A stretch of DNA of 10,976 nucleotides from the NCBI GenBank assembly GCA_033763635.1, contig JANRKG010000468.1, forward strand, positions 1 to 10,976, given 5' to 3'. Position numbers and translations under genes: made by a program. The notes under the pieces were generated by a model that had not been told where the DNA came from, did not search any database, and saw only the letters and a program-made list of their open reading frames with translations. Position 1 is the stretch's first letter; every line of letters starts with the position of its first letter. This stretch comes from JANRKG01 sp033763635. Lineage in GTDB: Bacteria; Cyanobacteriota; Cyanobacteriia; GCF-001939115. Below, one piece after another: positions 6,195-10,976 of the stretch.

Positions 6195-7298
6195 ATGGTC
6201 AGTCATCCTCAATCTGCAATCACCTTACCCTCAGCGGCTCCAGCAAAAACCCTCACAAAACCTCACTTCTCAGTCATTGATGCCCTGCGAGGGTTGGCCG
6301 CTTGCTGGGTTTTTCTGTATCACGTTGGCAATGGACAGGTCAGCAGTGTGGTTGCGTTTTTTCCCCAGTGGCTCAGCGTTCCCCTCTTTCAATGGGGAAG
6401 TCAGGGAGTTCCGGTCTTCTTTGTGTTGAGTGGATTTGTGATTGCCCACTCCCTCATGAATGCCAAAATTAACCTTCCTTATTTTCAACGATTCACGGTG
6501 CGGCGATTGTTGCGACTCAATCCCCCTTACTATGCTTCGATCGTCCTGGCAATTGGTTTGGCTTTGATTGCTGCAAAAGCAAAGGGTGTTCCTTTTGCAG
6601 CCCCTTCCCTGCCCCAAGTGCTGGCCCATCTCCTGTACTTGCAAGAGGTCTTCGGCTTGAAAAATATTATTGATGTGTATTGGACCCTCTGCCTGGAAGT
6701 GCAGTTTTATCTAGTTTTCTGCGCTCTGCTAGGGTTGACACAATACTTGAAGCAACGCTGGAACGTTGAAAATGCTCGTCTGCTTGTGTTTGCACCCTTG
6801 GCGATCGTGAGTGCTTTCTGGCCTTTGGGAATTATTCCTGAAGGAGAACGAGCCTTTCTGTTTTTGCCCCTCTGGTATGGGTTTTTCCTGGGTGTGTTTG
6901 CTTACTGGACCTGGAAGCGGGAAATTTCAAGACCTGTTTTTTATCTCTATGCTATTCCTATTTTGATTGGAAGCATTGTAATGGAAATTCAAGTGGCAAC
7001 AACCCACGCAATTACTGCAATTCTACTGATGGAAATTGCTCAGGCAAATCGCTTAGGGGAATGGTTAAAGCAGAGTTGGTTACAGTTTTTCGGCCAAATT
7101 TCCTACAGTTTTTATCTGATACATGTTCCCATTTCCGGTGCTACTTTCTTTGTTGGATATAAGATTCTGTCTCGATCGCCCTTCACAGAGTCGATTATGT
7201 TGCTTGCATCTTTTGCCATTTGTGTGATTTGTTCCTATGCTTTCTGGTATCTGTTTGAGAAGCCTTCGATCGCCTGGAGTCGTCGCGTAAAGGCGTAG
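6195..7298 (+). CDS. Acyltransferase family 3 membrane protein
   Basis: A 367-residue integral membrane acyltransferase (acyltransferase 3, PF01757-type). Members move acyl groups, often acetyl, onto sugars of exopolysaccharide, O-antigen, peptidoglycan or secreted lipids. Visible landmarks: F25-S-V-I-D-A-L-R-G-L-A-A at the start of the first helix, the essential-type histidine H43, G71-V-P-V-F-F-V-L-S-G-F81, R103-R-L-L-R-L-N-P-P-Y-Y near the second helix, W163-T-L-C-L-E168, and the final F299-G-Q-I-S-Y-S-F-Y-L-I-H310. About ten hydrophobic segments are spread over residues 28-353. The length is standard and no extra SGNH domain is attached. The start is fixed by GGAGAGGA at 6183-6190. The acceptor is unknown. 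A terminator at 7381-7409 ends its transcript before the GH5 gene. Confidence 0.92.
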   Translation: MVSHPQSAITLPSAAPAKTLTKPHFSVIDALRGLAACWVFLYHVGNGQVSSVVAFFPQWLSVPLFQWGSQGVPVFFVLSGFVIAHSLMNAKINLPYFQRFTVRRLLRLNPPYYASIVLAIGLALIAAKAKGVPFAAPSLPQVLAHLLYLQEVFGLKNIIDVYWTLCLEVQFYLVFCALLGLTQYLKQRWNVENARLLVFAPLAIVSAFWPLGIIPEGERAFLFLPLWYGFFLGVFAYWTWKREISRPVFYLYAIPILIGSIVMEIQVATTHAITAILLMEIAQANRLGEWLKQSWLQFFGQISYSFYLIHVPISGATFFVGYKILSRSPFTESIMLLASFAICVICSYAFWYLFEKPSIAWSRRVKA

Positions 7299-7380
7299 GG
7301 TGGCAAAAAAATCTTGCATTTCATCTGTTTCATCCGCTGCCATTTCATCTGCTGCTAATTAAAATCTCAAGACTTTTCAC

Positions 7381-7409
7381 AAATCCTCTCACTTCTAAGA
7401 GGATTTTTT
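7381..7409 (+). terminator. Rho-independent terminator of the acyltransferase gene
   Basis: AAATCCTCT (7381-7389) and AGAGGATTT (7398-7406) form a perfect 9-bp stem around an 8-nt loop. The right arm runs into six T residues (7404-7409). It lies 82 nt after the acyltransferase stop. The left arm begins with an A-run of only three, so it should work mainly on the plus strand. Confidence 0.85.
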
Positions 7410-7462
7410 GTGCAAACAACTAATAGAAACCCATCCTATTATTCCAATCAATATTGCTGGTT

Positions 7463-7677
7463 TTTGCGAGTAAACACTGATCTTGAAAACTACGATTCAT
7501 GAAAATACATAAATTTAAAACCTAGTCAGATTCAACATTCGGAGTGTTTTTTTGTGCTAAAAACCTCATCGAAACTACCATATCGGCTATTACTGAATCT
7601 CAATTTAGGTATTTAAAGTTTTCATGATTATTTGCGAATAAACACCCTATTGATCAGCCTTGAAACACTCCAGAATG
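7463..7677. repeat. Long imperfect inverted repeat with flanking direct repeats
   Basis: TTTGCGAGTAAACAC (7463-7477) recurs as TTTGCGAATAAACAC (7631-7645). Between them an interrupted stem can be traced: TCATGAAAA 7497-7505 with TTTTCATGA 7619-7627, TTTAAA 7514-7519 with TTTAAA 7612-7617, CCTA 7521-7524 with TAGG 7606-7609, and AGATTC 7528-7533 with GAATCT 7595-7600. That is 25 paired bases over arms of 37 and 33 nt. A second, overlapping inverted pair joins CATTC-GGAGTGTTT (7536-7549) to AAACACTCC-a-GAATG (7663-7677). It could be a decayed miniature element or a switching leader of the GH5 transcript. Confidence 0.5.
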
Positions 7678-7712
7678 ACCCTGATTGATGAATTTGTTCT
7701 GGAGCCGTCCAA

Positions 7713-9590
7713 ATGTCTGCACGTTATGCCTGGATCAAAAAACTGACAGGATTGAGCCTTTTAAGCTTGACCTTAATGAGTAGTCTGAATTTGCCAAAAA
7801 CCGCTATCCCGATCGCTCAAGCGCAAACGACTTCCGGCTTTACCGTTCGCAATGGCAGAATATACGCCCCAGATGGAAGTGAGTTTATTGCCAAAGGAAC
7901 GAATGCCAATGGCCCGAACTGGATGTGGCATGGTTCAACTGCGGATGATGCTGATTTAATCACCAATTGTTGGAAATTTAATCTGGTGCGAGCGAATTCC
8001 ATCCTGTTCCCTGACTGGTATCACCGTCAAGACAACAATGACCTCGATCGCCTTGTTAATACTTTCACGAGCCGCAAAGTCGTGGTCATGTTTGAAGCCC
8101 ACGATCGCACAGGTAGTTACTTCGAAGGAACTGACCTGGAAGCATTGAAAAACTGGTATCGAGGATTGGCAACCCGATATAAAAACAATCCCTATGTCTG
8201 GTTCAATGTCTCCAATGAACCTGATGGTGATTGGGAAAATGGGTATGGAGCCGTTCTCAATCCGACCCGCTGGCTCAAGATGCACCAGGAAGTGATCAAA
8301 GTCATTCGGGATGAAGTGGGTGCGAACAATATCATCGTTGCGGATGGCACAACTTGGGGCCAGGATACGGGCTTGAGTCGGCAAAATAATGTGAGTGATC
8401 AACAAAGTGCCATTTTGGGATATGGTCAGCAACTGCAAAACTTTAATGGCAAAACCTACAGCAACATCATCTTTGGTGTTCACGTTTACCAGGAATGGAA
8501 CTACGGGGATGCCAAAATGGAAAACTTTGTCGATCGTGCCCGTGCAAAGGGTTTAGCACTGATCTTTGGTGAGTATGCGATGGAGAACTGGGCAGGAAGT
8601 TCTCAAAAAATCAGTACTCAGCCAGCGACAGAAACGATGTTGCGGGTTGCGAATTCCAGAGGAGTTGGACGCGTTGTTTGGGCCTGGAATGGAGGCAATG
8701 ACTCGGATGCAGTGCAAAATGACTTGACCACCGGGATCAGCCCGAACGGTCCCTGGAGTGGTAGCGGGGGTGGGAAGTTCATCAACAGTTGTACGAATCC
8801 CACAAACCTAACCTGGTTAGGACAGAAGGTATGGGCTGATACCCGTGCGGCTGCGGTTGTTTCTCCTACGCCTGCCCCTGTCACCCCGATTCAGGGAACT
8901 GATTTGGTGATTACTGATTTGAAAGTAAAACAATCAACTTTCCAGGTGGGCGATCGGGTGCAGTTTGAAATGACGGTGAAAAATCAGGGTAGCGTTGCAA
9001 CGCCAAGTGCCTGGTTAGGAAATGCGATTCAGGTGGATGGGGTCAAGGTGGATTGGAGTGGGATGAATACGATGCTTGCTCCTGGAGAGAGTAAAGTGTT
9101 CACTTCTCAGGGATGGACTGTAACTAAAACGAGCTTTGCGCTCAGTGCCCTGGTGGATGATTACAACATGATCCGGGAGACTGACGAAAGTAACAATACC
9201 CGCAATGTCACAGTTCCGAGCGGTGCGACGGTTACTCTTCAATCCACAACTTCTGTACCGGGGATTGATTTGGTGGTTGCTGGGTTGAAGGTGAAACAGA
9301 CCAGTTTCCAGGTGGGCGAACGGGTGCAGTTTGAGGTCACGCTCAAGAATCAGGGAACGACTGCGACTCCCTCCGCATGGTTGGGGGATGCCATCTATGT
9401 GGATGGGGAAAAGGTGGATTGGGTTGGGGCGAATGGTACGTTGGCTCCGGGTGAAAGTCGGGTGTTTACCTCCCAGGGCTGGATAGCGACGAAAACCAGC
9501 TTTGCCCTCAGTAGTATGGTGGATGATTTCAACCTCGTGCAAGAGGCGAATGAAACCAACAATACGTTGCAGGTCAAGGTCGGTTCGTAA
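7713..9590 (+). CDS. Secreted GH5 glycoside hydrolase with two CARDB domains
   Basis: A 625-residue secreted enzyme. A Sec signal spans residues 1-37 (K9-K10, hydrophobic core, cleavage after A35-Q-A37). The GH5 barrel covers about 42-375: the early strand F43-T-V-R-N-G-R-I-Y-x-P-D-G-S, H130-D131, N168-E169-P170 with the presumed acid/base E169, H257-V-Y259, F285-G-E287-Y with the presumed nucleophile E287, and W323-A-W325. GH5 enzymes hydrolyse beta-1,4 glucans or mannans with retention. The strand patterns recall the GH5 mannanase type as much as endoglucanase, so the substrate is open. A Pro/Thr/Val linker (382-394) leads to two CARDB adhesion-type beta-sandwiches (about 396-496 and 518-618). 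GGAG at 7701-7704 supports the ATG. Likely extracellular or surface-held, acting on its own or environmental polysaccharide. Confidence 0.9.
   Translation: MSARYAWIKKLTGLSLLSLTLMSSLNLPKTAIPIAQAQTTSGFTVRNGRIYAPDGSEFIAKGTNANGPNWMWHGSTADDADLITNCWKFNLVRANSILFPDWYHRQDNNDLDRLVNTFTSRKVVVMFEAHDRTGSYFEGTDLEALKNWYRGLATRYKNNPYVWFNVSNEPDGDWENGYGAVLNPTRWLKMHQEVIKVIRDEVGANNIIVADGTTWGQDTGLSRQNNVSDQQSAILGYGQQLQNFNGKTYSNIIFGVHVYQEWNYGDAKMENFVDRARAKGLALIFGEYAMENWAGSSQKISTQPATETMLRVANSRGVGRVVWAWNGGNDSDAVQNDLTTGISPNGPWSGSGGGKFINSCTNPTNLTWLGQKVWADTRAAAVVSPTPAPVTPIQGTDLVITDLKVKQSTFQVGDRVQFEMTVKNQGSVATPSAWLGNAIQVDGVKVDWSGMNTMLAPGESKVFTSQGWTVTKTSFALSALVDDYNMIRETDESNNTRNVTVPSGATVTLQSTTSVPGIDLVVAGLKVKQTSFQVGERVQFEVTLKNQGTTATPSAWLGDAIYVDGEKVDWVGANGTLAPGESRVFTSQGWIATKTSFALSSMVDDFNLVQEANETNNTLQVKVGS
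8898..9563 (+). repeat. Internal duplication encoding tandem CARDB domains
   Basis: Two stretches offset by 366 nt (122 residues) encode near copies of one domain. I count 71 of 101 aligned residues identical, with long shared runs such as A-T-P-S-A-W-L-G, V-F-T-S-Q-G-W and T-K-T-S-F-A-L-S. DNA similarity is also high (for example TTCCAGGTGGGCGA in both). CARDB repeats within one protein are often more diverged, so this is probably a fairly recent duplication. Confidence 0.85.
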
Positions 9591-9603
9591 TGGCTGATGT
9601 TCT

Positions 9604-9627
9604 GTAGAGGTGCGATCGTGCCTCTAC
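9604..9627. repeat. Hairpin repeat after the GH5 gene
   Basis: GTAGAGG (9604-9610) and CCTCTAC (9621-9627) form a perfect 7-bp inverted repeat around a 10-nt loop that carries CGATCG. GTAGAGG/GTAGAGAC-type palindromes are common dispersed intergenic repeats in cyanobacteria. It starts 13 nt after the GH5 stop and could stabilise or end that transcript, although no T-run follows. Confidence 0.65.
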
Positions 9628-9676
9628 AATCCCTTGCTGATTTTGTTCGATAGGTTCTGACACACTTTGGACTTTT

Positions 9677-9698
9677 GAGACGCGAAATTTTGCGTCTC
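9677..9698. repeat. GAGACGC palindromic dispersed repeat
   Basis: GAGACGC (9677-9683) and GCGTCTC (9692-9698) flank GAAATTTT, making a near-perfect 22-bp palindrome with one G/T pair, followed by TAC. This matches the familiar cyanobacterial GTAGAGACGCGAAATT-type repeat. It sits 24 nt before the preferred start of the next gene. The reading frame of that gene stays open through the repeat, but this is unlikely to be translated. Confidence 0.75.
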
Positions 9699-9722
9699 TA
9701 CGGGTTCTACATGGGGGATGTG

Positions 9723-10064
9723 ATGCGATTGATCAATTTTTTGACGGTATCTTTGACGGGATTGGCGGTTTCTTTGGTTGCTGGCCCTGGATGGGCGCTG
9801 CCTTCCCAATCGAACTATCCACTTGCTGCTAACAGTGAAGCTGATCCACCTATTTGCTTCATGACAAAAATGGGAGGAACGACCCTCAACCTGACCTCTC
9901 TCTGTGGAACCAAAACTCCTGTAACGGCTCCGGCAACACCGATCGCAGCAGCAGTTATTCCTAAACGAACCCTGGCGGATACGGGATTACAACCCAAGGA
10001 TTTCTATGACATGGGGCGATCGGGGCAGATGAAGGGATATACTCCACCCGCAAAATCGCAATAA
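9723..10064 (+). CDS. Small secreted two-cysteine protein, function unknown
   Basis: A 113-residue exported protein of unknown function. Residues 1-26 form a Sec signal (M-R-L-I-N, hydrophobic to G-W-A26, cleavage before L-P-S). The mature part is small and low in complexity. It has one conserved-looking block, P-P-I-C45-F-M-T-K-M-G-G-T-T-L-N-L-T-S-L-C60-G. This C-F/Y-M-x(n)-L-x-x-L-C-G pattern recurs in many small cyanobacterial exported proteins as I remember them, and the two cysteines probably form a disulphide. An Ala/Pro/Thr linker (65-78) follows. The ATG at 9723 is chosen because GGGGG (9713-9717) is well spaced before it; a TTG at 9675 and an ATG at 9711 are also in frame, but 9675 lies in a repeat. 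It ends at the terminator at 10088-10134. Confidence 0.7.
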   Translation: MRLINFLTVSLTGLAVSLVAGPGWALPSQSNYPLAANSEADPPICFMTKMGGTTLNLTSLCGTKTPVTAPATPIAAAVIPKRTLADTGLQPKDFYDMGRSGQMKGYTPPAKSQ

Positions 10065-10087
10065 GACCTGGATGAGTTTGAAACATT

Positions 10088-10134
10088 GGGTGGAAGGAGA
10101 GAGCGATCTTGATCCTTCCACTCATTTTGTTTTT
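10088..10134 (+). terminator. Terminator of the small secreted protein gene
   Basis: GTGGAAGGA (10090-10098) and TCCTTCCAC (10113-10121) pair perfectly over 9 bp, extended by a G-T and a G-C pair to 10088 and 10123, with a 14-nt loop. A T-rich tract with TTTT and TTTTT follows (10125-10134). It lies 24 nt after the stop codon. The ferredoxin gene converges from the other side and ends 40 nt further on. Confidence 0.8.
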
Positions 10135-10174
10135 GATGAACTACTAGAAGATGCAAATAAAGTCACAAACAAAG

Positions 10175-10471
10175 TTACAAATAATTATCTAATTCCACTG
10201 CCAATGTGCAATCTGAAGTGGGCTTTGCGACACAAAGCAATACATATCCTTCTTCCATCTGACGATCGTTCAAAAATATTTGCTCTGATTGATCAACAGT
10301 GCCCTCTAACAACTGACCCTGACACATTGCACAAGCTCCGACCACACATTCAAAGGGAATTTTGATTTGGTGTTCGAATGCTTCATTGAGAATGGATTCA
10401 TGATCGGGCACCTCGATCGTTTGCATAAAATTTTGCTGTTCATTGATCAGAGTTACTTTGTAGCTTGCCAT
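10175..10471 (-). CDS. Plant-type [2Fe-2S] ferredoxin, variant
   Basis: A 98-residue soluble one-electron carrier of the plant/cyanobacterial type. The cluster ligands are all present: C42-x4-C47-x2-C50-x29-C80, and the beginning M-A-S-Y-K-V-T-L-I-N is typical. It differs from main photosynthetic ferredoxin PetF: the cluster loop reads C-V-V-G-A-C-A-M-C instead of C-R-A-G-A-C-S-T-C, and the acidic E-E-D-L-Y tail used in docking reductase is replaced by E-L-D-N-Y-L. F66, matching the PetF phenylalanine used for reductase contact, is kept. It is probably a minor ferredoxin paralogue with its own partner and potential, not petF. The start is backed by AGGA at 10479-10482 on the minus strand. It stands alone, divergent from the gene at 10736 across 264 nt. 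Confidence 0.93.
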   Translation of the reverse strand: MASYKVTLINEQQNFMQTIEVPDHESILNEAFEHQIKIPFECVVGACAMCQGQLLEGTVDQSEQIFLNDRQMEEGYVLLCVAKPTSDCTLAVELDNYL

Positions 10472-10696
10472 TGCAATTCCTGGATTGTTTTTTCTAGCCT
10501 ATTTTTTCTATCCTTCAGTAGGACACTGATGCGTGTGGTAGTTAGCACTACAGCTTTCAAAAAGTTGAAATTTCTTTTGAGAAATACATGCTTCTTGCAA
10601 TTCAGAGATAATCCATCAGAGTTAGAAAGGGAACTATTACTTTGGGTCGCGGTGGTTCTAACCTATTACAGAATAAACATCCCCGGTCGGTGCGTT

Positions 10697-10720
10697 AAGG
10701 TGTTTACAAAAGTACACCTT
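10697..10720. promoter_or_regulatory. Inverted repeat before the last gene
   Basis: AAGGTGT (10697-10703) and ACACCTT (10714-10720) are perfect 7-bp arms around a 10-nt centre, ending 15 nt before the start at 10736. It could be an operator in the ferredoxin / unknown-gene divergent region or a small leader hairpin. TTGGGT (10642-10647) with TATTAC (10664-10669) is a weak promoter candidate upstream of it. Confidence 0.45.
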
Positions 10721-10735
10721 TAATATTCGTGCAAT

Positions 10736-10976
10736 ATGATTCCCAATTTACTAGAAGCCACAAATGAATATTGGCGCAATTTGAATGAGTTGGAAGCTGC
10801 GTATCGGCGGGGTGAGGTATCTCCAGAGGAAGTGGATGCCAAAGTTGCAACGCTCATGGCGGAATTGGGGCAAGAGCGTCGTGCCACTGTTCAATTCTTG
10901 CTGGATAACCTGAACCGAGTTTGGAATGAACAGCGGGACTTTGTGCTTGGGTTAGGGGCACTTGGCGTTCTAACCT
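10736..10976 (+). CDS. Start of unknown protein, cut by window end
   Basis: An open frame from ATG 10736 runs off the window with 80 codons read. It begins M-I-P-N-L-L-E-A-T-N-E-Y-W-R. Residues 5-60 are charged and look helical, with E-x-x-Y-R-R-G-E-V-S-P-E-E-V-D suggesting a helix-turn-helix hairpin of coiled-coil type. From about residue 69 it becomes hydrophobic (F-V-L-G-L-G-A-L-G-V-L-T), probably entering a membrane span. I do not recognise a named family, though similar short cyanobacterial proteins seem familiar. Base composition and codon use match its neighbours, which supports a real gene. No Shine-Dalgarno is seen before the ATG. The frame is open to the end with no stop. Confidence 0.65.
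   Translation, partial: MIPNLLEATNEYWRNLNELEAAYRRGEVSPEEVDAKVATLMAELGQERRATVQFLLDNLNRVWNEQRDFVLGLGALGVLT

Larger units (their letters stand above)
7299..7712. other. AT-rich spacer between acyltransferase and GH5 genes
   Basis: This 414-nt gap carries no gene. It holds the acyltransferase terminator (7381-7409), a direct repeat pair and a long imperfect inverted repeat (7463-7677), and GGAG at 7701-7704, the GH5 ribosome binding site. No clear -35/-10 pair was found for the GH5 gene. Confidence 0.6.

Noticed and set aside
10072..10365. A 97-codon open frame on the plus strand right after the small secreted protein gene
   Set aside because: It runs through a good terminator hairpin (10088-10134) and then lies opposite the ferredoxin gene for two thirds of its length; no family resemblance.
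10367..10723. A 118-codon plus-strand open frame
   Set aside because: Starts opposite the ferredoxin coding region and continues into AT-rich spacer; composition is hydrophobic and irregular with no recognisable motif or ribosome binding site.

Overview
The window looks like chromosomal DNA of a filamentous-type cyanobacterium. The evidence is a CRR6 protein (an NDH-1 assembly factor restricted to oxygenic phototrophs), a CrtE-type geranylgeranyl diphosphate synthase next to a DUF212 protein, a plant-type [2Fe-2S] ferredoxin, short palindromic and heptamer repeats typical of cyanobacteria, and very frequent CGATCG hexamers (33 counted by eye, against about 3 expected by chance). The species cannot be fixed from this stretch. 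It reads mostly as core genome. No transposase, phage gene, CRISPR array, tRNA or rRNA was seen.

Layout. 1-951 (minus): a small OB-fold lipoprotein gene followed 5 nt later by a Nudix hydrolase gene. 952-1286: divergent intergenic region with a 13-bp tandem repeat. 1287-3708 (plus): folD, crtE and a divergent-PAP2 (DUF212) gene, a likely operon for C1-folate metabolism and isoprenoid precursor supply. 3709-3820: convergent spacer with a dispersed palindromic repeat. 3821-5497 (minus): crr6 and then a DUF3095 gene whose N-terminus looks like a class III nucleotide cyclase. 5498-6194: a 697-nt gene-free region with heptamer repeats, a pair of near-identical 15-bp palindromes 32 bp apart, and a run of hairpins leading into the next gene. 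6195-7298 (plus): a membrane acyltransferase of family 3, with a strong terminator behind it. 7299-7712: AT-rich spacer with a long imperfect inverted repeat. 7713-9590 (plus): a secreted GH5 glycanase with two recently duplicated CARDB domains. 9591-9722: two hairpin repeats. 9723-10064 (plus): a small secreted two-cysteine protein ending at a good terminator. 10175-10471 (minus): ferredoxin. 10736 to the window end (plus): the start of a small protein of unknown function.

How they fit together. The folD-crtE-DUF212 block and the crr6-DUF3095 block are housekeeping for a phototroph: folate one-carbon units, C20 prenyl diphosphate for chlorophyll, carotenoids and quinones, and NDH-1 maturation. 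The 6195-10064 stretch has a cell-envelope or extracellular flavour: a polysaccharide or lipid acyltransferase, a secreted beta-glycanase and a small exported protein. A terminator and long leaders separate these genes, so they look individually controlled.

I did not find a clear new multi-gene system. The best candidates for something undescribed are non-coding: the paired palindromes and structured leader before the acyltransferase, the long inverted repeat before the GH5 gene, and the apparent absence of the full HIP1 octamer despite strong enrichment of its CGATCG core. Two proteins also deserve attention: the cyclase-like DUF3095 protein and the DUF212 protein, which keeps most but not all PAP2 catalytic motifs.
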